Of a DNA stretch of 64,000 nucleotides, positions 47,683-58,875 are shown piece after piece; within the stretch, counting starts at the first letter, position 1; each line of letters starts with the position of its first letter. The notes under the pieces were generated by a model that saw only the letters and a list, made by a program, of their open reading frames with translations, was not told where the DNA came from and searched no databases. The translations under genes were made by a program, and so were the position numbers. Source of the stretch: Microcyclospora pomicola (Eukaryota; Ascomycota; Dothideomycetes; Capnodiales); contig NHNY01000017.1 in assembly GCA_002786065.1 (NCBI GenBank), positions 391,442-455,441 on the forward strand, written 5' to 3'.

Positions 47683-50600
47683 GGAGGACCCATGCGCTTC
47701 CAGCGCAGCAGTTGGGGATGCGTCGGTGAGCGGCCGGAAGCCTGGCAGGTCTGGGGAGTGCAGTTTCGGTCGGAGCAGGATGGAGGCTGGCGACGATTCA
47801 CACAACATTGAGCGGCGCGCGCCCGAGTCCACAAGAAGAATCTCCTTCGGATGCGTGGAAGACGACAGGCTAGCAGCAGGAGATGGTGGTGACCGAAGCT
47901 GCAATGGCCCGGTGGCGGACAGCGCTTAGCAACGCGAGTCCGTCCAGCGCAACCGGAGCGGGCGGTGACAGGATGCGCGGGCAGAGCAGTGAAGCGGAAG
48001 CAATCATGCGCCGACGAGATAGCGATAGTGAGGAGGCGTGCAGACCGAGTCGTGGTGATGGTGGTGAGCAGCAGTCAGATTGAGCAGGGTAGCAAGAGGA
48101 GGAAGGGTGAAGAGATCTCTCTGGCGGGCGGCAGGCGTGGCTGCTGGAGCGCGCGTCTGACGAATCCAGCTTGGTACGCGCGCGGGCGGCGAGCGGAGGG
48201 CGGAGGGGTGGATCGCCAGGCGGGACCGAGGACAAGCAGCAGTCGGGCAGGATGCAGAGACGGACAGATGTGGAGGTTTCGGGGAGGGGAGGGGGGAAGG
48301 GAAAGAGAGTGAGCGTGTGCTGGGCGGTCTGCTGGAGGAGGGTGAATTGGACGAAGCTGCGGCAGTCGGCGCTTCACAGGACAAGGCGGGCAGGGAGCGT
48401 CTAAACCAGCTTCACTAGAGACGGGGACCAAAGCGGCCGATGGGGGGGCGATCGTCTGGGCGCGGTGATGATTGGCACTCCGCCAGCCAATGGCCGGCCT
48501 CGACTCGCCTTGCCGTGCGTCGCCTGCGTAGGCTGACCCGGCCGAAGGATTCTGCCCGCTCGTCTGGCGGGCGGCATGGGAAGCGATGGTGTTATCTTGG
48601 TCCTTGCATACGGTATATCACGTTCGTCTGGATGATGCTGATGTCGTGGATCTTGCTGATGATGCTGTTGTGATTCTTGTGGCTGCTGTCGTTGTTCTAC
48701 AGTGCACGTCTGCCTCAGGCATGCTCCTCATCATCGCTTGCCATGCGCAACGTGATAGTAGGTCACGTAATAACAATGAACATGTGCGAGACACCACAGC
48801 ACCAGCAATACCCGCACCGTCGCACAGTAATCAGGACCATCACCGCCAACGTCGCACCGCATGCACCGTCATGCTCGTGGTCACAATAACAACAATACCA
48901 CCCCCCACAGCCACCGAACCCAGCACATCGGGTGAGCCGGGGTATGGTGGACGGGGACCTGCAAAGCAAAAACGGTTGAAAGCAGATGCGACGACTCATG
49001 AAGCTAGCCGCTCCGCCCATCCATCACCATCACGACGACTGCTCTCAGCCTCTTGCAGAAGCCGTTGAGCGAGCGCGTCGTGACTCGTGACGGAGCTGCT
49101 GGACGCTGCCTTAGTCCGAAACTTACTGGCTGCATGCGGAACCCAGCCAGGCACGCCGACTCTTCGTGACGAGAACTTGCCAGGGTGCGCGGGCAAGCGT
49201 GCTTCGACTCGCTCGCCACCAGCGTCCTTTTCCGCCCCTCCCTCCGGAGCCATGACCACGTCGAACCCAGCTGGACAGCGAAGACACGGCATGCAACGAG
49301 ATGGTGGCTTGTGGTGATGGAGGAGAGGGGAAAGGAAGGCGATGGGCGGATGCTGGACAGTAGAGTATGTACGGCGTCCCATCACCCAGAAGTGCACAGG
49401 GACGATGGAAGTTGTAGTATGAGAGTACCTAGGTAGGGATACGCACGCACGGCAAGCTGAAGAGCACCCACGACACGCGGAACAGTCCACCAAGCCATCA
49501 CATCGCGGCGCTGTCATCAGCAGATAGTGCAACAATACAATTGTGGTGTCACTCGAGCCTCAGCCAAGGACCTCGATCTCGACCTCGACCTATCAATAGA
49601 GCAGCGGCCAGCCAGTCAGACTGGTGCAGATGCCAATGTGCGCCGGGGGGCCCTGATCCAGGCCATGGCGCTTAGACGCTTCTTCACCTTACCGCTGCAC
49701 GCGCGAAAAGAGGATCGACCCTCGCCGTACCGATGCCGACACGCCTTCCATCCGTGCAAGAAGGATGATGGTGCTGTATACCTTACTTATATCCTGGAGT
49801 GTCTGAGGAACATGACTTCAGTGTTGTAGTGAGCTGCCTGCGCCCATGACATCGTCTGCCGTAATGGATTACGTCCGTAGATGGGGCATCGCAGCACAGG
49901 ACGGTAATCAGTGATGGCTGGAGATAGCCACGCGCCCATGGCCAAAGCGGATGAGCGTTCCATGCGCCTGTCATCCATCGTGCGCCGCAGTACCACCAAA
50001 CGCCGGGCGCTTTGAGCCCATGTCCATTCCAACACAATCTAACCACACATCCTGCGTTTTACGACATACATCTTGCTTCGATCGCCTACCCACGCTACAT
50101 ACCAGAATTGAGACCGCCAGCATATCAGGTGATGTCCCGCAAGCCAAGCTCAGCCGAGCTGTACAGTCAGGTACACTACTGCTGGTGGTGATGACCACCT
50201 CATGCTGAGATAGTACTCTCCCGAGGCCCGTAGTCTATGCCTGTGCCTGCGCCTCTGCCCGGACCCCCAGCCAACCTGTTCGACGTATTGCCACACGCAT
50301 CTGCCTCGACCATACATGTCCGACACCCCTCCTCCTCCCACGCCATCAGCATGCGGAACTGAGAGATCATGACAGTACCTCGCTCGCTTGCTTATCGACT
50401 GGGATGACTCTGCGCCTAGCTGCCACCAGCATCTACGGCCTATCATTATTACCCTACAGTCTTTTGCACCGTCGCTCCACGATGTATTTAACGCCCTCCG
50501 ACTGCCGCCGAGACCCCGCGAAGGATGCCCATGCTGGTCGCGCACTTCCCTAGTCCGTCGATCGCCTGCTTGCCGCCTCTGCTGATTCGTCGTCGCCGAG

Positions 50601-53137
50601 TTATCAGTAATCACTGGCGTTGAATCGAAGAGGTGATTCTCGCGATGCTGCCTGCTGCGTGCTGCGTGAAGGAGCCACCGCGGCCTGGGCCCTCGCCATC
50701 GAGCATCCTCCAAATTGCCCCTTGCTTCCTCCACCACTACTTGCCGCTTCTGCCCCACATTTTCTACTGCTCGTGCTCGCTCCGGATCGACGAGCATCCT
50801 AGAAACAATGCACATCTGTCAATCGGCATGTCGTTGTCAATCGGGATGATTGGCTCGCTACCTTGCTGCTCCACCATCCTCCCTCCATCGGCATCGACAT
50901 CTGCCTGCCCATGACTCGCGCCGGCCAGACACGACGAAATGACAGGATAACCGGCACGCTGCATGCTGATCTTCGCAGGGTTGCAACGCATGACAGCCTC
51001 GTCACATGCGCCAGGGCTGGGCGCCTGTGGACCAGCAAGTCTCTGGCATGGGCGATCATCGCAATCGTGCATGGGGCTGGCTGCTCTGGCAGCTACAGTG
51101 TATCCATGATGAGGATACCGCTGCTGAAACATCTCGACCCGACTCCCGCTGATCCTTGCTATCTTGCGCTCGACCTGCCTGCGTATAGCGGCGACAGTCC
51201 TACTGCGCCCTCCCGACCTGCTTTGCCGGTTACCGCTTCCATGCGCAGGCACCCATCCTTCTGATCTGCGAAGAAGGTCCACGCGATCGGACCAATGTCC
51301 TGGTGCGGCTGGGCGTAATGTACGATCAGCGCACGGGATATAATTCGGGGCCCAGACTCGGACTTCATGTCCATCACTCCGAGCCTGATGTTTTTATTAT
51401 TGGTCCCAGTAATGGCGGCGCTTTGTAGTGGCCTATGGAGAGATCGTCGAGAGCGCTTTGATGTCACGTCGCGCCCTTAGAGTACCACGATCAGCACCCG
51501 TGGAGCAGATACCACCCTCGTAACACCTTGGTGGAAAAGTCGCGCAGCTCTGCACGATAAGGCAGGACTCTCGGCCGGTCTTGAGGCTCTGCTTCGCGAC
51601 AAGAGTGTTCATCCACATCAGCGACCAGAAGCACCAGCATGAGCTTCTGCTCACGCCAGACCAGGTCGATTGCGTCCCTCGATGTACATGACATGCTTGC
51701 GCAGATCTCGTCAACATGCTGAACTACTAATGACAAAATTTATCGACAGCATCTTATCAGTGAGTTGAATACCTGTTTGGAGCTCATGAACGTGGACAAG
51801 TGCAGACGCGAAGCAGCCTCGCGATTGGCGCTTTCGAGGTGCTTTCGTGCACTTGGTCGGAGACTTAGTCGTCCAAACCCTTCAATCCTACCTGCAATCT
51901 CGACGCAAAACGAGGCATTGGATCTTGACGATCTAAATCATTGTCCAATGAAAAATGGACGTCATGTCATGTAGCTTCGGCAACTATGCCTGCAATGTTG
52001 GCTTGTATCCATGCTGGAATGATCGTACATAACGTAGCATCCCAAATGATGACCACCGCAGCGCGTGATCTCGATCATCTTCCGGTCGATACACGTCGTC
52101 AATAACCGGGAAGGCTACTGATACTCATCCTCGAAGCTGAGGACACTCGGAAACATCTCTGCTACATCTGCCCATGACCTTTTGAATGATACTCCAGCAC
52201 ATCACTCCATCGTGAGATGCGCAAGTTGGCATTACCAATGAAAGAAACCTCAGAGCAAAGACTACATGTACACGTAGATGGCTCGCATCATCATCATGAC
52301 TTTCTCAGGGCCAATTCGAAGGTACACTTGTCACCTCTCCTTCTCCAGCACATTGTTCCGCGGCACGACAAAAATGTAGCTCTACATACGACATGAAGCG
52401 ATGTCACAATAGAACGAGTCCCCGCTCGAATCGACCCTGTAGCGTCCATATAGGTACCGTTACAACGGGTCTACATTTGAGCTACGACAGACTACGCTCC
52501 CGCAACACAAATCGCTCCGTGGCGTTGCGGTGCGGTGCGGGCGACCAACGCTACAGAACACGACCGTGGAAATTCTCTCGCACAAGCGCGAGCTTGCCGA
52601 GATCAGCGTTTCATCGCTCGGGCTTGTAGGCAGACGCGTTCAGAGAGAGGAAGGGATCGCCGTTGCGCCCAGATTTTATCCTTCTTCGGCCTGGGCGGGG
52701 TTTTGGTCTGGTCCTGCTGCCGCGGCGTGTGTTGCTCCTCTACGTACGTACCGTACCGGCAGCGATCGCCGTGGAACAAGTGATTCCGTCAGCGTGCTGT
52801 GGTTTGGTGCTACTACAGTAGATGCCTGTCGCATGTAATAGAGTGTCGGAACGTTCCCGATCTGCGGATTCTGCATTCGGGCATGGGAATCGCGAAACGG
52901 TTGCATCCAGCCGATAGCCGCGATGCTCGCACAGTTCGTCCACGGAGCGTCCCAACGTGCTGGATGGCGCGAGCGTTGACGGGACGATGCTGGACCGTCG
53001 CGGCGCGGCCTGGGCCTTTGGGGATCGAAGACTGACTGGGAACAAGCGGCGTGACGACTCGAGGCAGTTCGTCAATGACGAAGAATCGGGCTGGAAAGAG
53101 CAAGCATGTTTATTCGTCATCACTCTATGAACATTTA
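47683..53137. other. 5.4-kb stretch without a supported gene
   Basis: Lies upstream of the Zn-cluster gene and downstream of the EamA transporter. The first 700 bp or so (to about 48,400) are the likely promoter or leader of the Zn-cluster gene. GAT/GCT triplet-rich sequence occurs at 48,620-48,700 and GACCTCGAC-type repeats at 49,568-49,592. The longest frame (minus, 50,150-50,815) is Arg-rich and has no recognisable domain. An unannotated non-coding RNA cannot be excluded. Confidence 0.4.
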
Positions 53138-54349
53138 TCACGTCTTGCGCGCTCGAAACACATCCCAGCTCAGCAGCACAAAGGCTGTCACAATGATCAT
53201 GCCGCCGATGTACGTGGCGGCCGAGGGCTGCAACCCAAACACCAGCCAATCCGCGAGCGCGACGGAAAAGACAGTCAGCACGTTCGCCATGCTGCCGAAG
53301 ATGGGGCCGGTCCAAATGACCAGGATCACGAGCAACGTGATGGACGCCGAGCCGGTGAGCACGGAGATGGCAATCCACATGGCCACGTGCGGCGACGGCC
53401 AGACGAACTCTTCGATGCTCAAGATATGGAGAACGACCAAGCCGACCCATAGCGTCAGGAAGGTGTAGATGCCCGTCAACGCGGATGCCGCCAGCGTCAG
53501 GGGCAGGCTGGCGCTGGCCGACATGGGCTGTGATGAGCACGCCCACTTCTTGAACAGCACCTCGTACAGCCCAAAGGCGATCGCGCCCACGATCGAGATG
53601 AGGTTGCCGAGCAGCCGCGAGGAGCCGACTTTGTCTTCGCCCGAGTGATCAGCAGCGGTGTCGCCGTACGCAATCACGAAGGTGCCGACGAGGGATAGTG
53701 CGACGGCGAGGATGCTGTAGAGGCCCAGCTTCTCCTTCAGCAGCGGGACCGCAAAGGCCGCCGCGAAGAACGTCGAACAGTTGTAGATGGCCGTGAGATC
53801 CGAGGGCGTCGTGAAGGACAGCGCCACGAACCACGACAACCCGCTGACGGTCAGGATCACCGTGATAATCGCCATGGCCGTCGCGAGGAAGTCCAAGGGG
53901 CCCGCGACATGCCCCGGGAATTTGAACAGCATCCACGGCCCATGCGTCACGTAGGCATCGATGCTCGAGATCGACGCCCGCAGCTGGTTGTTGTACCCCT
54001 TGACGAACTGGCTGTACGGCTGATGACGGTCCTGGAAGCGCAGGTAGGCGACGTGACACAGCCATGGGAGCGCCAGGGCACTGTGCGTGATGTAGAACGT
54101 GGCGAACGGCTTCTTCCAGCCCAGGACGTCTTCAAAGTAGGCCGTCGCCTCCGTGTTGATTGTGAACCCGATGACCGTAGTAAAGAGCGCGAGCGCGATC
54201 AGCCATGGTGAGGGTGTTGGCTGTTTCACCGCCTTGGAAGTGAAGTCGTGGCGATTGGTATGGCCATCTACATTCAATTCGGGAAGCTCAATGTCTAGAC
54301 TGTCGCGGTCGTGGTTCTCCAGTAAAGGTTCCGCGTGGGAGGCGGCCAT
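53138..54349 (-). CDS. SLC35F/EamA-type membrane transporter
   Basis: Single exon, 403 residues, minus strand. About ten membrane helices follow a 45-residue hydrophilic N-terminus. The first helix starts PSPWLIALALFTTVIGF. The stretch TTPSDLTAIYNCSTFFAAAF followed by PLLKEKL is the signature of the SLC35F5/Thi74/YML018C group of the drug/metabolite transporter superfamily. The second half repeats the fold (LLGNLISIVGAIAFGLYEVL, then MWIAISVLTGSASITLLVIL). Yeast relatives are vacuolar or of unknown substrate; thiamine-related transport has been proposed for Thi74. The substrate here is not predictable. It is divergently paired with PSF2 across 334 bp. Confidence 0.88.
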   Translation of the reverse strand: MAASHAEPLLENHDRDSLDIELPELNVDGHTNRHDFTSKAVKQPTPSPWLIALALFTTVIGFTINTEATAYFEDVLGWKKPFATFYITHSALALPWLCHVAYLRFQDRHQPYSQFVKGYNNQLRASISSIDAYVTHGPWMLFKFPGHVAGPLDFLATAMAIITVILTVSGLSWFVALSFTTPSDLTAIYNCSTFFAAAFAVPLLKEKLGLYSILAVALSLVGTFVIAYGDTAADHSGEDKVGSSRLLGNLISIVGAIAFGLYEVLFKKWACSSQPMSASASLPLTLAASALTGIYTFLTLWVGLVVLHILSIEEFVWPSPHVAMWIAISVLTGSASITLLVILVIWTGPIFGSMANVLTVFSVALADWLVFGLQPSAATYIGGMIIVTAFVLLSWDVFRARKT

Positions 54350-54683
54350 CTTTCTTTTTCTGCGGTCTCAGACTGCCTCTAGAAAGTCGGTCTCTCGTTC
54401 ATATTGAAGACCAGATCGTCTTCTGGTAAATCCATCTTGGTAGTACGGCTTGTGTGGACGCAATGGCTGGATTCAGGAGAGGTGAGATCTCACATGGTCG
54501 TGAATGAGACACGTAGTGATTGGTTGGGCGAGACGCGCGAAACGTCGCGTGGGGGAAACACCACTTCTTCCCCTCCTCCACATTTCCATACCACTGCTCT
54601 GTCTCGAAGTGTATACACTCTCACATGCAGCTTGCGTCCGTCCCTTCACATTTCTTCCACGAAGCAATGCACCAAGACACACG
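54350..54683. promoter_or_regulatory. divergent promoter, EamA transporter / PSF2
   Basis: 334 bp. ACGCG (54,533-54,537) overlaps CGCGAAA (54,536-54,542), the core elements of MBF- and SBF-type cell-cycle sites, about 140 bp upstream of the PSF2 start. An ATTGG (inverted CCAAT) lies at 54,519-54,523. Confidence 0.5.
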
Positions 54684-55648
54684 ATGGCTCTCCCGCTCGC
54701 CCCCGGCCTCACGCCTTCAGAAGTCGGCTTCCTCTGCGAAATGCAGCTCGTCACCGTGATCCCCCGCCAACGACTCGCGGGACTCGAATTGCTAGGCGTG
54801 AGTGCGTCCTAGCGTAAGCAACTCGATCGCTTCGTCCTCCAGCGCCGTCTGCTCGCTTTCATCTGTATCCGTCTCGTCTAACGCGACCTTTGCAACATCC
54901 AGGGACCGACCAAACCCCTCACCCCGCCCTTCCCCACCCCTCTCCCGCTCTGGCTCGCGCTGCTGCTCAAGCGACAGAAGCGCGCCAACATCAGCCCGCC
55001 GCCCTGGCTGCGCGCCGACCACCTCGCCGCGATCCTCGAGATGGAGACCGACGACGCCACCGCCGGCGTCTTCTCGCCGCCGCCCGACCTCCCCGCCCCC
55101 GCGACCGGCTCCACCGCCGCCGACGCCTACCTCGCCCTCGACGCCCTCGAGCCCTCCACCCCGTTCCTCCCCGACGAGGCCACGGCGCGCGCCCAGCCCG
55201 ACGCCCTGCCGTACCATTGGCTCGAGCTCGGCCATCTGCTGCTCACGCACGCCGCGGACGACTTCGAGGACCCCGATACCGTGCGCCGTCTGCTGCGCGA
55301 TGTGCGCGAGGTGCGCATGAGCAAGCTGCGCAAGGGGTTCAAGGTGCTGGATGCCGGCGCGGGCGTGAAACTCAATGGCGTGGGCGGGATGGAGGTTGCG
55401 GAGGTGCGGGGATATGTGGTTGGTGTGGTGGATGGGTTGAGGTACGTTATATCCCTTGGGAGGAGATGCGGTGGCTTTTCTCTTACTTGGTTGTATTTGG
55501 GATGGTGGTACTGATGTGTTGATATAGGAAGATCAATCGCTCGCGAGAAGAGGCGAAGAGAGAACGCGAGCTGGAGGAGCGGGACGATGGCTTCGGCGCT
55601 GGTGGTCAGCGAAGCTATGATGATGACGATGATGATATGCAGTTGTGA
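54684..55648 (+). CDS. PSF2: GINS complex subunit Psf2 (DNA replication)
   Basis: Exons 54684-54797, 54903-55441 and 55528-55648; introns of 105 and 86 bp; 257 residues. The N-terminus, [20 protein letters not shown] and [16 protein letters not shown], joins exon 2 at [20 protein letters not shown], then [10 protein letters not shown]; this is the well-conserved Psf2 core. The middle ([18 protein letters not shown], then [20 protein letters not shown]) is the helical A-domain. Exon 3 supplies an acidic tail ending [13 protein letters not shown] (Sld5-Psf1-Psf2-Psf3) joins Cdc45 and Mcm2-7 to form the replicative helicase. The exceptionally high GC in exon 2 comes from C/G third positions. The promoter carries MBF/SBF-like sites, fitting S-phase expression. 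Confidence 0.94.
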
Positions 55649-55937
55649 AGCTACTAAGTGTGGTTTGTGTCTGCGAGAGGGCAGCTGCACGAAGACAGGG
55701 CCGCCAGATCAGGCTTGGCCACTTCATGATTTCTTCACGTGAAGATTGATGACCTTGGTCTTGACGTGGCGGCGGCCTCTGAGCTGCCTACTCAAGCTCT
55801 CATTGCTTCGAATATAACTTCACCATCACCCTCTCACCGCCAACAACAGGACCTCACCACGATCCTCGATCTTATCCACGACCATATAACCACGCCATCA
55901 CTCATCAATCGACGCACCAGTTGGAAAGGTCAAAAGC

Positions 55938-56258
55938 ATGTTCTACGCCGCCGGCATCTTCAGCCTCGTGCTGGGCGGCTTGCTAGCCCTCCAAACCCGC
56001 TTCCTAGGCGACTACGACGAACGCCACCGCGGTCGCGCCAAACAGGCCCGCGCGGAGCGACGTCGGCAGCGCTACGAGAAGAATCGCGCCGAGGAGCGCA
56101 AGGTGCACCGCGAGTGGTTGGAGAAGAAACGTAAGGCGAGACGCGATCGCAAGGCGCGCGAGCGCGATGAGGAGGAGAGGCTGGCGCGAGGCGAGTTTGT
56201 GCGTGCGCGCAGGCAGAGGCGGTTGGTTTATGGGGTTGAGATGGGTGATATGTGGTGA
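55938..56258 (+). CDS. small membrane-anchored Arg/Lys-rich protein
   Basis: Single exon, 106 residues. A hydrophobic N-terminal segment (FYAAGIFSLVLGGLLAL, about 2-18) could be a signal anchor. The rest is a continuous highly charged helix (RAKQARAERRRQRYEKNRAE and similar; Arg, Lys and Glu), probably a coiled coil, ending YGVEMGDMW. Third codon positions are strongly G/C, like real genes nearby, and the ATG lies in a purine-rich context (AAAAGCATG). I know no function. A chance frame is possible but less likely given the ordered layout. It lies 289 bp downstream of PSF2. Confidence 0.55.
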   Translation: MFYAAGIFSLVLGGLLALQTRFLGDYDERHRGRAKQARAERRRQRYEKNRAEERKVHREWLEKKRKARRDRKARERDEEERLARGEFVRARRQRRLVYGVEMGDMW

Positions 56259-57387
56259 AGGGGGAAGGCGAGAGGGGGTGAAGATTGCTTCAATGAGCTT
56301 GGAATCTTGGTTGAATCGACACGAGGGGACGTTGGTGGTTCGGATCACGAAGATGACTTCATGGTGGTCGTGCTGCTATTCAGTACGGCGATGTGTCGAC
56401 GAACGACATCGGCGAGGATCGAACGGTGTCGTTGGAAACCTGGATGACATGAAGGTTGACTCCAGAAGACATGGCAATGAGTCTCAAGGTTGTCTTTGGA
56501 TGCTTTTGACCTGTGGCTGCTTCTGCAGAAAGCTCCCATCAGTATCAAGCTGTCTGACTGATGGGATTGGCCTCATGGCAGGAAGACGAACTAGGTATCT
56601 GCCTTAGAAGTGCTGTATCAGGTCACTGCAAATCCAGTCGACTATACATAAGGTACCTCAGTCACTGTTCCCACGAATCCATTCCGGCAGCTTAATTTTG
56701 CTGAAGGAGGAGTTGTAAGGTAAAGTGAAGTATGAAACCACGATGTGTTACAAGTATAATCAGCGTGACGCGAGGACACGGCCCTATCGACTGCAGACAT
56801 ATCCCTTTTACGTCTATCTAGCGGCCGTCGACGATACTGAAGCAGCACCACTGACTGACTTGCGAGCTTTGCAGGAGGGACAGCGCAGACCGGGTCTGTT
56901 CTGCGGCACGTTGAAAGGCAGCCAGCTCAGATGGTGTCATTATCGAACAATATCAGAAAGATGCGTGCTGATGTTTTCTCTTGTCACATCTCATGTTGCA
57001 AGCTGACTTGCCTACCCGGGCGAGTGACGTCCGAATGCTGGCCATGGCGATAGAACTACAGTAGAGCCGGACCCCGCTTGCGAAGACTGACCTTCTAATC
57101 ATTTCTCCGCCGCTAGACACCAGCTAATCGTGCTTCCATGACAATGACCCGCTCGCGATTGGAGCTGTCTAGACGCTGCTGCAATGACGATCTTGCCAGC
57201 TGATTCTGCCATTGATGCCACCTGTATCAGATCCAAGCTATGAGATAATACCGACTCGAGCTTACCGTAAGACGAGCTGTTGCTCCTTTGGTCCTAACCA
57301 CTTCTCTCCCCACCGCCACTTTCTTCCCTCCACTTCACCCCTCCGCCTTGCACTGTGATCATATTCAGTCCTCTCCTCACACTGGCC
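56259..57387. other. intergenic, no supported gene
   Basis: About 1.1 kb with only short frames. The last 100 bp (CTCCCCACCGCC...) are pyrimidine-rich, as expected just upstream of a start codon. Confidence 0.45.
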
Positions 57388-58539
57388 ATGGCTGATCTAC
57401 GACAACGTAAGCCGACGGCGCCGGCGCCGGCCAAGGACACTCACATGCAGAAAGCAGAGCAGAAACGGCAGAGTCGAGCGATCGGGAGAGAGGCAGGCCC
57501 GGATCTCAGGCCTGATCTGAAGATCGTCGTCACTCTCCTCCTGGCTTTGTTCACCATGATCGGGAGCTATCTGTACTACCGCGTCGACCACGCCAATGGT
57601 GGCTCGTTCGCAAAGCACGTCAACGAGAACTACGGCTTCATCCCAGGCGTCTTCTCCTCCAAGCCAGCGCGCAACCCATTCGGAGCTGCCGCCGCAGAAG
57701 TCGCAGACGCAGGAACAGGAACAGCCACGACCCCGACCGAGATCAAGACGGGCGACCTCCGGCTGACCGACGCCGAGCTGTCCGCCTTCACCGGCGAGAC
57801 GCCCGATTCGCCCATCTACCTCGCGATCAACGGCACCATCTTCGACGTCTCCGCCTCGCCCGCCTTCTACGGCCCCGGCGGCCACTACCACCACTTCGTC
57901 GGCCGCGACGCGACCCGCGCATGGGTGACGGAGTGCTGGGACGAGCCCGAGCAGCTGACGTGGAACATGGACGGCATCGAGGCCATGTTCACGCCCCGCT
58001 ACATGGACGAGGACATTGAGAACGCCGCCAACGCCGACTTCGACCTGCCGGGCCTCGAGATGATCCCCATGGACATGCGGCAGAAGCTGTTCGAGCGCGT
58101 CGGCCGCGTGACCAAGAAGGAGCGCGCGAAGCGACGGGACAGCGATGCCGTCGAGTCTGCGGACGCGGCACATGCGGCGCTGGCGCACTGGGTGCAGTTC
58201 TTCGCCGGCAACGCGAAGTACAACGCCGTCGGCAAGGTGGTGACCGAGGGGAGAGTCAAGGTCACGCCGCCGGAGATCTGCGAGGCGGCTATGAAGAAGC
58301 GCCCGATCAAAGGCGGTAAGCTGGACAAAATGTTGAACATGCCAGGCAGTTTGGCCGGGGTGGGGAAGCAGCCGGATGGCGGTGCTGCAGGTGGCGCGCC
58401 AGGAGGCATGGGTGCCATTCCTGAGGCTGTCAAGAAGCAGATCGCCGAGGCCAAGGCGAAGAAAGCTGCTGAAGCTGCGAAAGAGGCTGGCGAGCCGGCG
58501 GATCCGGTGCCTGCAGAGGGGGCACACGATGAGTTGTAG
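57388..58539 (+). CDS. MAPR/cytochrome-b5-like haem-binding protein with HDEL terminus
   Basis: Single exon; 383 residues from ATG 57,388 (MADLRQRKPT). An ATG at 57,355 would add 11. The basic cytosolic N-terminus is followed by one helix (about 45-64), then a lumenal region. The cytochrome-b5-like fold of the MAPR group begins near residue 121 (LRLTDAELSAFTGETPDSPI, then YLAINGTIFDVS) and includes FYGPGGHYHHFVGRDATRAW. Tyr161 and Tyr167 stand where PGRMC1 has its haem-site tyrosines. After about residue 235 the protein is charged and Ala-rich, ending in AHDEL. HDEL is the fungal ER-retrieval signal and agrees with an N-in, C-out topology. The family (Dap1, PGRMC, neudesin) supports sterol-synthesising P450s or ER haem chemistry. 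The role here is inferred. Confidence 0.9.
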   Translation: MADLRQRKPTAPAPAKDTHMQKAEQKRQSRAIGREAGPDLRPDLKIVVTLLLALFTMIGSYLYYRVDHANGGSFAKHVNENYGFIPGVFSSKPARNPFGAAAAEVADAGTGTATTPTEIKTGDLRLTDAELSAFTGETPDSPIYLAINGTIFDVSASPAFYGPGGHYHHFVGRDATRAWVTECWDEPEQLTWNMDGIEAMFTPRYMDEDIENAANADFDLPGLEMIPMDMRQKLFERVGRVTKKERAKRRDSDAVESADAAHAALAHWVQFFAGNAKYNAVGKVVTEGRVKVTPPEICEAAMKKRPIKGGKLDKMLNMPGSLAGVGKQPDGGAAGGAPGGMGAIPEAVKKQIAEAKAKKAAEAAKEAGEPADPVPAEGAHDEL

Positions 58540-58875
58540 TGGCTTGTCTGCCAAACACTAGGGAGGATTTTGAATGTGGCATGTAGCATCTTGCTCTGAA
58601 CGAAGTCATGTGAACCATGGAGATTAGACAGATCCTGTAATGAGGTCTCGAGGACCCAAGATTCACACTATGCTACATTTCAGGACTTGCGAGTCCGGAT
58701 ATTTCTTTTGCCCATGATGCTGTCTACAATCAGAGCCCTTTAGGTCTTCTGCTGTTCACGGCGCCAGGAACATGCCTTGCGGGCGACTCAGGCGCCGCTC
58801 TTCCACGGCCTGCCTCCAAGCACATGCACGATGCCGTCTCATATCATCCATCTCTTACTCTTGCAGCCTGATCCC
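58540..58875. other. intergenic between convergent genes
   Basis: 336 bp of 3' untranslated and spacer sequence; nothing recognised. Confidence 0.5.

Noticed and set aside
46789-47811. 340-codon plus-strand frame over the Zn-cluster gene
   Set aside because: Antisense to the zinc cluster and linker; arises from codon bias.
50150-50815. 221-codon minus frame
   Set aside because: Arg/Gly-rich low-complexity translation opposite a pyrimidine-rich strand; no domain.
57397-58554. 385-codon open frame antisense to the MAPR gene
   Set aside because: Shadow of the high-GC coding strand; the sense frame has clear domains and the antisense protein is composition-driven.
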